DNA of 6,864 nt, taken from NCBI GenBank assembly GCA_026395455.1, contig JAPLYR010000078.1, positions 1-6,864 of the forward strand. The letters run 5' to 3'. Positions 1 through 6,864 of this stretch are shown one piece after another (positions within the stretch are counted from its first letter, which is position 1; each line of letters starts with the position of its first letter). The stretch is from Candidatus Roizmanbacteria bacterium. Lineage in GTDB: Bacteria > Patescibacteriota > Microgenomatia > UBA1406 > GWC2-37-13. A program made the position numbers and the translations under genes. The notes under the pieces are model-generated. The model saw only the letters and a program-made list of their open reading frames with translations, ran no database searches and was not told where the DNA came from.

Positions 1-933
1 TCCCTCATAGCCGAATAATTCAGAGTACATATAAGCCGTTGATAAGGGAACAATTGCACACCCAAGGAAACCCGCAACCAAAAGTCCAACTCCAAAGAGT
101 ATACCGGCTAAATCTCCTGCAAGAGGTCGAATTGCCATGGATGCCTCCGCTGCATCTCCGATATGAAGACCATTTGCAAAAATCGTCGCTGCAACTGCAA
201 CCATCATAAACATAGTAAATGTATTACTAATAATGGACGCGGCAACGACTTCGAATTGAGATATTTTCATGTCATTAGCTGTTAGTTTTTTATCTTTGAT
301 AGAACTCGCTATGACAAACTGTCCCCATGCAGTTACAGTAGTTCCCAGTACAGCAACCGATGTATAGATAAGATCAAAACTCATTTTACCTTGTGGAATA
401 ACAATAGATCTGAACACATGTCCCCAATCTGGCTTTACTAATACCGCAGAAAACAAGTAACTTAAATAAAAGAGGATAAGCACAAAAAAAAGTCGTTCAG
501 TCTTTTTATATGATGATTTTACAAGGAAGATAAAGAGGAAAACTAAAAGGAGTGGAAGATAAATTCGGTAATCTAAACCAAATAATTGAAGTGCGGATTT
601 CAGACCACTCATGTCCTGGAGTACTACTCCAAAGTTGACGAAAAAAACAAGGAGAAGCATAGCGAGAGAGATTATAACGCCATGTCTTTCTCTAATAAGA
701 TCTGCTAACCCTTTTCCGGATGCAAGTGCAATTCGTGCTCCAATCTCTTGGGTAATAAAGAGAACAACAGTAATAGGGATCAAGGTAAAAAGAATCTGAT
801 ATCCAAACTTGCCTGCTGCAACAGAATATGTAGCAACACCTCCGGCATCATTATCAGCAAACGCTGTAACCAACCCTGGTCCCATGACTGCAAAGAGGTA
901 TAGAAGAAATTTTATTCTAAATAGTTTTTTCAT
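1..933 (-). CDS. NRAMP-superfamily divalent metal transporter, partial (C-terminus outside window)
   Basis: Translating the minus strand from the ATG at 933 gives 311 uninterrupted codons to the window edge; the C-terminus is missing. The protein is a string of hydrophobic helices starting MKKLFRIKFLLYLFAVMGPG. TM1 carries ADNDAGGVATYS (about residues 26-37) where classical NRAMPs have DPGN, and the TM6 region carries LGTTVTAWGQF (196-206) where classical members have a GATVMPHN-type motif. The metal-ligand Met and the His of MPH are thus Thr and Trp. This matches the NRAMP subgroup with a DNDAGG signature; classical members carry Mn2+/Fe2+ by proton symport, whereas relatives lacking the Met have been linked to Mg2+. 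The start lies 3 nt after the stop of the MgtE-N/CBS gene, so the two are surely one operon and probably translationally coupled; only a weak AAGG lies about 15 nt upstream. Family call is firm; substrate (Mg2+ favoured) is inference. Confidence 0.9.
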   Translation of the reverse strand, partial: MKKLFRIKFLLYLFAVMGPGLVTAFADNDAGGVATYSVAAGKFGYQILFTLIPITVVLFITQEIGARIALASGKGLADLIRERHGVIISLAMLLLVFFVNFGVVLQDMSGLKSALQLFGLDYRIYLPLLLVFLFIFLVKSSYKKTERLFFVLILFYLSYLFSAVLVKPDWGHVFRSIVIPQGKMSFDLIYTSVAVLGTTVTAWGQFVIASSIKDKKLTANDMKISQFEVVAASIISNTFTMFMMVAVAATIFANGLHIGDAAEASMAIRPLAGDLAGILFGVGLLVAGFLGCAIVPLSTAYMYSELFGYEG

Positions 934-936
934 TGA

Positions 937-2169
937 TTACGTATTCAACCTTGTCTCAATAATATCCGAAATATTGTCAAATGGAATAACACCAATCAAC
1001 TCTTTGTTTGCATCAACAACAGGAATTGCGTGGAGTCTATATTTTATAATTTTATATACAACCATTTCTAGTGGAGTTTTGAGGTGGACTTCAATTAAAT
1101 TTTGTGACATAAATTTATAGATTGGAGTATCTTCTTTTTGGATAATGAGCTCGTGGAGATTGCATGCTCCAATTAGTTGTTTTTTTTGATTAACAACATA
1201 TATGTAGTCGAGCGTATCATAGTCCATCGATGCTTTTCTAATTTTTTGCATAATGTCTCTTGGTGTTTCTGTTGGTTGAACTACAAAATATTCTGAAGAT
1301 AGTCGCTTACTAATAGGTGTTCTAGTAAGTGAAAGAAGGCGCAAGATTGATTCTTTTTTGGATTCTTCAACAAGTTTGAGAATGTCTTCTCTCTTTTTCT
1401 TTGAAAGTGCCAGAAGAATATCAACAGCAATATCAGTTTCCATTTTACTAATGATCCCTGCAGCTTTGTCTGCGTTCCATGTACGAAATAAATCTCGCTG
1501 ATAATTTATATTAAGATTACTAATAACCTCTGTGGCAAAGTCTTTGTCAAGAAGTCGCAAAAATTTCTTAATATTCATTTCATTTGTTTGCTCAAGATGA
1601 TCGGCTAAATCCTCTGGACGCATATTCTGAAGTTTTGTTTCCTCTTTTTTAATGCGAATACTACCTCTTACTAAGTCGAGTGGTTGAATATCTGCCCAAG
1701 AAAGAAATTTTGATATGAGATTAAATCCAAGAAAATGAATCGCCCTTGTCATGATGTTCTCCACATGAAGTCTTCTTAGTGCTCCAATAAGACCAATGTC
1801 TACTCCAGAAATGTAGCACTCATAGTTGTGGCTTGAGAGGTTAATTTGTTCATGAATAATAACGTCATTTGCACGAACAATTTTGTTCCCAGAAATATCA
1901 ATAACTTGTTTATCGAGAAGATTGCGCTTTACATAGAGCTCATTTTCCTCAAGTTCTGATTGAGTGTAGTATTTAGCAATACGTACTACAGTATTAAATT
2001 TATGAATAGCATCTGCATTTATGATTGTTTTAACACCATTTAAATCTACTACAATCTTTGTTACTTTTGGTTTACTGTCTAATAAGAAGATAATGTCATC
2101 AAGATAACCGATGAAGATTCCGTCGTTTGTAACGACTTTTTTCCTGTCAAGTTCGGAAAAATAGAGCAT
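937..2169 (-). CDS. PRC-barrel / MgtE-N / CBS-domain protein, putative cytosolic ion sensor of the adjacent NRAMP transporter
   Basis: A 410-residue soluble protein without signal peptide or membrane helix. Residues 1-80 and about 81-175 look like two PRC-barrel-like modules (LDRKKVVTNDGIFIGYLDD and LLDKQVIDISGNKIVRANDV). Residues about 183-285 resemble the MgtE N-terminal superhelical domain (MRPEDLADHLEQ followed by repeated short helices with LLDKDFATEVISNL). Residues about 290-410 form a CBS pair, including YIYVVNQKKQLIGACNLHEL and AIPVVDANKELIGVIPFDNI. In MgtE channels the N and CBS domains bind Mg2+ and close the pore; here they occur without the MgtE membrane domain and instead precede an NRAMP transporter by 3 nt. 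I infer a separate gating or sensing subunit. The start at 2169 has no Shine-Dalgarno site; the preceding 20 nt are AT-rich. PRC calls are less certain than MgtE-N/CBS. Confidence 0.88.
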   Translation of the reverse strand: MLYFSELDRKKVVTNDGIFIGYLDDIIFLLDSKPKVTKIVVDLNGVKTIINADAIHKFNTVVRIAKYYTQSELEENELYVKRNLLDKQVIDISGNKIVRANDVIIHEQINLSSHNYECYISGVDIGLIGALRRLHVENIMTRAIHFLGFNLISKFLSWADIQPLDLVRGSIRIKKEETKLQNMRPEDLADHLEQTNEMNIKKFLRLLDKDFATEVISNLNINYQRDLFRTWNADKAAGIISKMETDIAVDILLALSKKKREDILKLVEESKKESILRLLSLTRTPISKRLSSEYFVVQPTETPRDIMQKIRKASMDYDTLDYIYVVNQKKQLIGACNLHELIIQKEDTPIYKFMSQNLIEVHLKTPLEMVVYKIIKYRLHAIPVVDANKELIGVIPFDNISDIIETRLNT

Positions 2170-2229
2170 ATAAAATATAAATGGCTATATACTTAACTAT
2201 TACATACTCTCTGCTTACTTTCAATATGG

Positions 2230-2259
2230 ATTATACACTATATGTAACGAATATGTATA
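2230..2259 (-). promoter_or_regulatory. Putative sigma70-type promoter of the sensor/transporter operon
   Basis: Read on the minus strand, TATACA (2254-2259, 4/6 match to TTGACA) is followed after 18 nt by a perfect TATAAT (2230-2235). It lies about 60 nt upstream of the ATG at 2169. The region is AT-rich, so a chance match is possible. Confidence 0.5.
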
Positions 2260-2287
2260 ACAAACTAATGCTTACTATATATGTAAC
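2241..2287. repeat. Two direct copies of TATGTAAC in the divergent control region
   Basis: TATGTAAC occurs at 2241-2248 and 2280-2287, 39 nt apart and on the same strand, with the related ATGTATAAC at 2253-2261 between them. The first copy lies in the spacer of the putative sensor/transporter promoter and the second just upstream of its -35 box. That arrangement could be a pair of regulator sites, but an 8-mer repeat in AT-rich DNA may be chance. Confidence 0.35.
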
Positions 2288-2359
2288 AAAGTATCTATCC
2301 AGGGATAAGGACTAAAATCTTCTATTTTCGAATTGAAATGGGTTGATTGATAAGTATTC

Positions 2360-2385
2360 TTGACATTGTCTTTTCATGGTATAAT
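2360..2385 (+). promoter_or_regulatory. Putative promoter for the Ig-like protein/galU unit, likely leaderless
   Basis: A perfect TTGACA (2360-2365) and a perfect TATAAT (2380-2385) are present, the latter preceded by TGG, which gives an extended -10 TGn element. The spacer is only 14 nt, shorter than the usual 16-18, so the extended -10 may do most of the work. A start site about 7 nt past the -10 would fall at about 2392, only some 3 nt before the ATG at 2395, which implies a leaderless or near-leaderless transcript. Confidence 0.6.
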
Positions 2386-2394
2386 TACCTAACT

Positions 2395-2808
2395 ATGGAT
2401 AAGAAATTAGGCGGACTGTTGCTTGTTTTTTTTCTTTTATTCACCGTGTTTGCTTCCTCTATTTTATTTAGTACTCAACTTTCATCTATTACTGGAGCTA
2501 AAGAAGATTATGTTCCGAGTGCTAAAGCTTCCCTTCTTTTTGCATATCCACTCCTCGTTAAGGCTGATGGGACAACTAAAAGTATCATAAGTATATTTAT
2601 CCGAAGTGACAAAGGTATGCCTGTTAAGGATAAAAAAGTCATTCTTACCGCCTCTGTTGGTCAATTGAATATCCCTGAAGTGACTACTGATGAAAAAGGG
2701 AAAGCAACCGTAACTCTTACTTCAAGTACAAAAGGAGTCTCCGTCATTGAAGCCATGATTGATGGCAATCTTAAGATGACACAATCATTATCCATTACAT
2801 TTGAATAA
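2395..2808 (+). CDS. Membrane-anchored protein with a single bacterial Ig-like (Big-1-type) domain
   Basis: I chose the ATG at 2395 (137 residues). An in-frame TTG at 2347 would add 16 residues but lies upstream of, and would run through, the -35/-10 boxes at 2360-2385. Residues about 5-27 form one hydrophobic helix after MDKK, without a clear signal peptidase or lipobox site, so a signal anchor with the rest outside the membrane is likely. Residues about 45-137 resemble a Big-1/invasin-type Ig fold: LLVKADGTTKSIISIFIRSD, then PVKDKKVILTASVGQL and TTDEKGKATVTLTSSTKG. Such domains usually act as structural or adhesive surface modules; a single one on a short anchor does not reveal a specific partner. 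It is followed after 5 nt by galU and must be co-transcribed with it. Fold call is moderate; function unknown. Confidence 0.82.
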   Translation: MDKKLGGLLLVFFLLFTVFASSILFSTQLSSITGAKEDYVPSAKASLLFAYPLLVKADGTTKSIISIFIRSDKGMPVKDKKVILTASVGQLNIPEVTTDEKGKATVTLTSSTKGVSVIEAMIDGNLKMTQSLSITFE

Positions 2809-2813
2809 AGACT

Positions 2814-3698
2814 ATGCATAAAAAAATCACTAAGGTTGTTATTCCTGCAGCTGGGTTTGGAACACGCTTTCTTCCACAAACAAAAGCAATGCCTAAGGAG
2901 ATGTTACCTGTCGTTGATAAGCCAGTCATTCAATATGTGGTAGAAGAAGCAGTTCATTCAGGTGTAGAGAATATCATTATTGTGACTGGTGCAAATAAAC
3001 GCGCTATTGAAGACCACTTTGATGTTCCAAATGAAGACCTCGTTAAGAATCTTATGAGCGGAAATAAAGAAGCAATCCTCAAGAAAATTCGCAAAATTTC
3101 TGACATGGCAAATTTTATCTATATTCGACAAAAAGGTCCCTATGGAAATGGAACACCTATTCTTGCAGCCGAACCAGTAATTGAAGATGAGCCATTTGCG
3201 GTGTTGTGGGGCGATGAATTTATATATTCAACTCCTCCACGTTTGAAGCAAATGATAGATGTGTATGAAAAATATGGTGGAATTGTCATTTCAGGAGTAA
3301 AAATTGATAAGAAGGAAGATTTAAAAAGATATGGTATTGCAGAATTGGAACATGTAGAAGGCAATGTTCATAAAATTAAAAGAATTGTAGAAAAACCAGA
3401 ACCTGATGAAGCGCCTTCCAATATAGCAACCCATGGTGGCTATATTTTACCTCCAGATATTTTCAGTGCTCTCAAAAGACTTACTCCTGGCAAAGGTGGG
3501 GAAATATGGCTTACAGATGCTATTAACTTACTCAAGAAAGAAGGAGTTCCTGTTTACACTGTTGTCATTGAGAATGGACGGTACTATGACACTGGTAATA
3601 AATTTGAATACTTAAAGACAGTAATTGAATTTGCTCTTCAACATGATGAAACAAAAGAAGAGTTTACTAAATTCCTGAAGAGTTTAGATTTGAAGTAA
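2814..3698 (+). CDS. galU: UTP--glucose-1-phosphate uridylyltransferase (GalU)
   Basis: A 294-residue nucleotidyltransferase, full length for the family. It makes UDP-glucose from UTP and glucose-1-phosphate in the cytoplasm, the activated sugar for cell-surface glycans and UDP-galactose. The N-terminal signature AAGFGTRFLPQTKAMPKEML is at residues 12-31, WGDE at 132-135 supplies the metal-binding Asp (GDE instead of the common GDD), VEKP is at 192-195, GGEIWLTDAI at 228-237 and YYDTGNK at 257-263. The start ATG at 2814 lies 5 nt after the upstream stop and has no Shine-Dalgarno site (TTTGAATAAAGACT precedes it). The gene ends 3 nt before the stop of the convergent gene at 3702, with no visible terminator hairpin between them. 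GalU is favoured over RfbA/RmlA-type thymidylyltransferases because of the AMPKEMLPV and LTDAI motifs. Confidence 0.95.
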   Translation: MHKKITKVVIPAAGFGTRFLPQTKAMPKEMLPVVDKPVIQYVVEEAVHSGVENIIIVTGANKRAIEDHFDVPNEDLVKNLMSGNKEAILKKIRKISDMANFIYIRQKGPYGNGTPILAAEPVIEDEPFAVLWGDEFIYSTPPRLKQMIDVYEKYGGIVISGVKIDKKEDLKRYGIAELEHVEGNVHKIKRIVEKPEPDEAPSNIATHGGYILPPDIFSALKRLTPGKGGEIWLTDAINLLKKEGVPVYTVVIENGRYYDTGNKFEYLKTVIEFALQHDETKEEFTKFLKSLDLK

Positions 3699-3701
3699 CC
3701 C

Positions 3702-4244
3702 TTATTTTGTTGAACGTGATGGTTGGAAAATCTCCCTCATGTTTTCCGGCGGTCCATAGATACCCAGTCTCCAAAATGGAAAATTTCTTTCTGGATTCTT
3801 TCCTGCTTGACCAACATATTGCATATCATCTGCAACGATATAAAAATCTTCCATCTCGCCTGCTTTTGCATGATTTTCCTGAACACCAAATTTAATTCCT
3901 TTAATTCTTAATCGACGCTTAATTGATTCCATTGTATTGTCTTTCAAACCAAAATATGTCGTTTCAACATAGAATTGATCATGTTCCATTACAACATCTA
4001 GACCTGAAATTTTATTTAAGTCAACAGTACCCACAATATTTTGAGGATCTAAATACACCATATTCAAGCCATGATCGTCCAACATATTTCTTTCTAGATT
4101 AGGAACAATTAAGGCAGGTGTTATTTGAGAAAGGATGCTCCCATCCTTAAGAAGTATGGGGAGTGTCGTTCTGGGGAGATCAGTTTCAACTCTTCCTACT
4201 AAGTCAGCTACAGGTTCGAATCTTTTTCCTTCAAGATGTATCAT
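3702..4244 (-). CDS. Conserved-looking hypothetical protein, 180 residues, unrecognised
   Basis: I do not recognise this family. The frame is open for 180 codons and starts 6 nt after the HAD gene's stop on the same strand. The protein is soluble, without signal peptide or membrane helix, and mixed in charge. It has beta-rich stretches (FEPVADLVGRVETDLPRTTL, then GLDVVMEHDQFYVETTYF), a basic segment ESIKRRLRIKGIKFGVQE around residues 105-122 and an acidic MEDFYIVADDMQYVGQ after it. The C-terminus PFWRLGIYGPPENMREIF is rich in aromatic residues and proline. No Cys or His cluster or nucleotide-binding loop is evident. The ATG at 4244 has no Shine-Dalgarno site, and a TATAAT lies 5 nt upstream (see 4250-4278). 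Pairing with a HAD phosphatase gives a weak hint of a metabolic role and nothing more. Confidence 0.75.
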   Translation of the reverse strand: MIHLEGKRFEPVADLVGRVETDLPRTTLPILLKDGSILSQITPALIVPNLERNMLDDHGLNMVYLDPQNIVGTVDLNKISGLDVVMEHDQFYVETTYFGLKDNTMESIKRRLRIKGIKFGVQENHAKAGEMEDFYIVADDMQYVGQAGKNPERNFPFWRLGIYGPPENMREIFQPSRSTK

Positions 4245-4249
4245 GATTC

Positions 4250-4278
4250 ATTATATCAAAGCTATCAATTCATGTAAG
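4250..4278 (-). promoter_or_regulatory. Possible internal promoter placing a leaderless start on the hypothetical gene
   Basis: On the minus strand CTTACA (4273-4278, 4/6 match) is separated by 17 nt from a perfect TATAAT (4250-4255), which overlaps the stop codon of the HAD gene. The -10 box ends 5 nt before the ATG at 4244, so a transcript from it would begin at or next to the start codon. It lies mostly inside a coding region, so chance is a real alternative. Confidence 0.35.
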
Positions 4279-4892
4279 TTTTGTACAATGAAGTCAGGTT
4301 TTGATTTTTTAAGTTCTGAATAGTCATAATATCGTTCATACCCATTTGGATGCATCAGGATACTTTTACTCCCTGCTGTTTTTCCCATTAATATATCACT
4401 CTTTGAATCCCCAATCATAATTGTCTCTTCTGGCTTTATATGGAAAAATGTTGTTGCCTTTAAAATTGCTTCTGGATCTGGTTTTGGCTTCAAGACTTCA
4501 TCTGCGCTAATACTAAGGTCTACGAATGGTGCTAAATTAAATTGAGCAATCATAAGATCAATATACCAACGATATGCGTAGGTAATAACAGCAATCTTGA
4601 TTCCCTTTTCTTTGAGATGGATGAGCGTTGGTATTGTGTCTTTAAATAAAAGAGCATTCTTCAATAATGTTTTGACGGCATCAAAATAACTTCTTGTAAA
4701 TTCCTCAGTTTTTTTTGGAACACCAAGTTTCTCACAAATAATATACTCCTTCACTCCAAAGCATTGCTTTATTACTTCTTCGTCAGAAAAATGAAAGCCT
4801 ATCGTATCAAGAGCTTTATGATATGCCTTAATATAGTATGGGAGAGTATCTGCGAGAGTTCCATCAAAATCAAAAAGAACTGCTTTTATCAT
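4251..4892 (-). CDS. HAD-superfamily phosphatase (phosphoglycolate phosphatase / pyrophosphatase-like)
   Basis: A 213-residue cytosolic hydrolase with all four HAD motifs. Motif I is DFDGTLADT (Asp8 nucleophile, Asp10 acid/base), motif II is Thr104 in AVITYAYRW, motif III is Lys135 in VLKPKPDPEA, and motif IV is GDSKSDI (Asp162, Asp166). The helical segment between motif I and motif II (about 18-85) is a C1-type cap as in Gph, PpaX and beta-phosphoglucomutase. Motif II reads TYAY where many relatives have a (S/T)N or TSK-type sequence, so the substrate cannot be assigned. The ATG at 4892 lies only 7 nt after the last base of the 16S processing stem, so the gene is probably reached by readthrough of the rRNA promoter and released by stem cleavage, unless it has its own weak promoter. 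It has no Shine-Dalgarno site (TTTTCAACATACAC precedes the ATG). It is followed after 6 nt by the hypothetical gene. Confidence 0.92.
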   Translation of the reverse strand: MIKAVLFDFDGTLADTLPYYIKAYHKALDTIGFHFSDEEVIKQCFGVKEYIICEKLGVPKKTEEFTRSYFDAVKTLLKNALLFKDTIPTLIHLKEKGIKIAVITYAYRWYIDLMIAQFNLAPFVDLSISADEVLKPKPDPEAILKATTFFHIKPEETIMIGDSKSDILMGKTAGSKSILMHPNGYERYYDYSELKKSKPDFIVQNLHELIALI

Positions 4893-4899
4893 GTGTATG

Positions 4900-4938
4900 T
4901 TGAAAATTGTTGTTTTAGTGTCAAAAGACGGGCTAGGA
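4900..4938 (-). other. 16S rRNA trailer arm of the long processing stem
   Basis: As RNA this segment pairs with the 16S leader at 6501-6539 in three blocks. 4922-4938 pairs with 6501-6517 (17 positions: 14 Watson-Crick, 2 G-U, 1 A-C mismatch); after one unpaired base, 4909-4920 pairs with 6518-6529 (11 Watson-Crick plus 1 G-U); after a small internal loop, 4900-4906 pairs with 6533-6539 (7 perfect). This is the type of duplex that RNase III cuts to free pre-16S rRNA. It shows that the transcript's 16S unit closes here. Confidence 0.85.
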
Positions 4939-6467
<1,529 letters not shown>

Positions 6468-6481
6468 AACCGATTGGACCC

Positions 6482-6496
6482 TACGATCTACGATCG
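6482..6496. repeat. Tandem TACGATC pair / small inverted repeat in the 16S leader
   Basis: TACGATC occurs twice head to tail (6482-6488, 6489-6495), and CGATC (6484-6488) and GATCG (6492-6496) form a 5-bp inverted repeat around a 3-nt centre. It sits between the leader arm of the processing stem and the 16S 5' end. It could form a small leader hairpin; no function can be assigned. Confidence 0.5.
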
Positions 6497-6500
6497 AGGT

Positions 6501-6539
6501 TCCTAACCCGTTTTCTGCACCAAAACAACGACTTTTCAA
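6501..6539 (-). other. 16S rRNA leader arm of the long processing stem
   Basis: Complementary to the trailer at 4900-4938 over three blocks that total about 36 base pairs, with one mismatch, one bulged base and one small internal loop. It lies between the rRNA promoter and the 16S 5' end, the expected place for an RNase III-type pre-16S stem. Its distal block overlaps boxA. Confidence 0.85.
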
Positions 6540-6545
6540 AGAGCA
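6536..6545 (-). promoter_or_regulatory. boxA-like antitermination element of the rRNA leader
   Basis: Minus-strand TGCTCTTTGA matches the bacterial rRNA boxA core TGCTCTTTAACA closely. It lies about 25 nt downstream of the -10 box and upstream of 16S, where NusB/NusE (S10) would load the antitermination complex. It partly overlaps the last block of the processing stem. Confidence 0.75.
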
Positions 6546-6567
6546 AAATTCAAAAGAAGCAAGATTT

Positions 6568-6596
6568 ATTCTACCCTGCTGCTGGAGAATTGTCAA
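6568..6596 (-). promoter_or_regulatory. 16S rRNA promoter (consensus sigma70)
   Basis: Minus-strand TTGACA (6591-6596, perfect) is followed after exactly 17 nt by TAGAAT (6568-6573, 5/6). The -35 box overlaps the TGA stop codon of the MreB-like gene (6593-6595), so there is no room for a separate mreB terminator and readthrough from mreB into the rRNA is likely. About 100 nt separate the -10 box from the 16S 5' end, and that stretch carries boxA and the leader stem arm. Confidence 0.85.
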
Positions 6597-6864
6597 GCGA
6601 TATTAATTTGCGCTGCCTTTACATGTTCAGGAGAGTCTGCGATTTTCAATAAACCATATATTGTAGCCTCGGATGAGTGTTCAGAGACATGTACATCAAC
6701 CTTCAGTGCATCTCCAATAAATTCGCTGAATCCTGGGATGAGTGCGGCTTTTCCTGTTAGCAATATTCCTTCCTGATATATATCATTCACTATTTCTGGT
6801 GCTGCCACCTCAAGGAGCTCTTTAATCGTATCGATTATAAGCGAAAATGTGGGGGTAAGTGCCT
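6593..6864 (-). CDS. mreB: MreB-like bacterial actin, partial (C-terminal 89 residues)
   Basis: The frame is open from the window's right edge to the TGA at 6593-6595; a GTG at 6808 is an internal Val and not the start, because family similarity continues upstream (ALTPTFSLIIDTIKELLE). The fragment then reads APEIVNDIYQEGILLTGKAA, followed by LIPGFSEFIGDAL, VDVHVSEHSSEATIYGLLKI and a short tail. This follows the end of MreB (TPPELAADI..GIVLTGGGALL..GL..., then a conserved Glu/Asp-rich stretch and the final helix). MreB is an ATP-dependent membrane-associated filament that organises cell-wall synthesis. Oddly, the usual LTGGGALL nucleotide-site motif is LTGKAALI. FtsA or a plasmid-type actin is less likely but cannot be excluded from the C-terminus alone. 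Confidence 0.8.
   Translation of the reverse strand, partial: ALTPTFSLIIDTIKELLEVAAPEIVNDIYQEGILLTGKAALIPGFSEFIGDALKVDVHVSEHSSEATIYGLLKIADSPEHVKAAQINIA

Noticed and set aside
611..1120. Plus-strand open frames over the transporter and the CBS gene
   Set aside because: The opposite strand encodes clear NRAMP and CBS sequences across the same bases; these are antisense shadows.
2347..2394. TTG start at 2347 for the Ig-like protein
   Set aside because: It would place coding sequence over the -35 and -10 boxes and add 16 residues before the natural signal-anchor start MDKK; the ATG at 2395 fits better.
3690..3720. Terminator between the convergent galU and hypothetical genes
   Set aside because: Only 3 nt separate the stops and no stable hairpin with a T-run is visible.
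4894..4924. Promoter for the HAD gene with TTGACA at 4919-4924
   Set aside because: No acceptable -10 box at 16-19 nt (best is CATACA, 3/6), and the TTGACA is part of the rRNA processing stem.
6806..6808. GTG at 6808 as the start of a 71-residue protein
   Set aside because: MreB similarity continues upstream in frame to the window edge, so this is an internal valine.

Overview
The window looks like a piece of a small, AT-rich bacterial genome, most likely Candidate Phyla Radiation / Patescibacteria. That assignment is inference from a strongly divergent 16S rRNA with compensated changes at sites that are nearly invariant elsewhere, very tight gene packing, starts without Shine-Dalgarno sites and the gene content. 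I cannot place it to a lineage without a database search.

Layout. 1-933 (-) is the first 311 codons of an NRAMP-superfamily metal transporter that runs off the left edge. 937-2169 (-), directly upstream and 3 nt apart, encodes a cytosolic protein with PRC-barrel-like, MgtE-N and CBS regions. Together they look like a transporter plus its ion-sensing partner, probably for Mg2+. 2170-2394 is a divergent control region with one promoter per direction and a repeated TATGTAAC motif. 2395-3698 (+) is a two-gene unit: a membrane-anchored Ig-like protein and GalU (UDP-glucose synthesis). 3702-4892 (-) holds an unrecognised 180-residue protein and a HAD phosphatase, convergent with galU. 4939-6467 (-) is a complete, solitary 16S rRNA gene with its own consensus promoter, a boxA and a long leader/trailer processing stem. 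6593-6864 (-) is the C-terminal end of an MreB-like actin, whose stop codon overlaps the 16S promoter.

Most notable observation: the 16S rRNA follows the bacterial consensus up to the GGAA loop of helix 45 and then departs from it. The 3' half of helix 45 is rearranged and the GGAUCACCUCC tail with the anti-Shine-Dalgarno is absent. The sequence just beyond this unusual end is complementary to the 16S leader over about 36 base pairs, which argues that the end is genuine and not a misassembly. None of the six start codons visible in the window has a recognisable Shine-Dalgarno site, and two have a TATAAT box 5-9 nt before the ATG, as in leaderless mRNAs. The window may therefore record an organism that initiates translation without SD/anti-SD pairing.

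Functional themes are ion homeostasis (transporter and sensor), envelope and shape (GalU, Ig-like anchored protein, MreB) and a ribosomal RNA unit that runs directly into a metabolic phosphatase gene.
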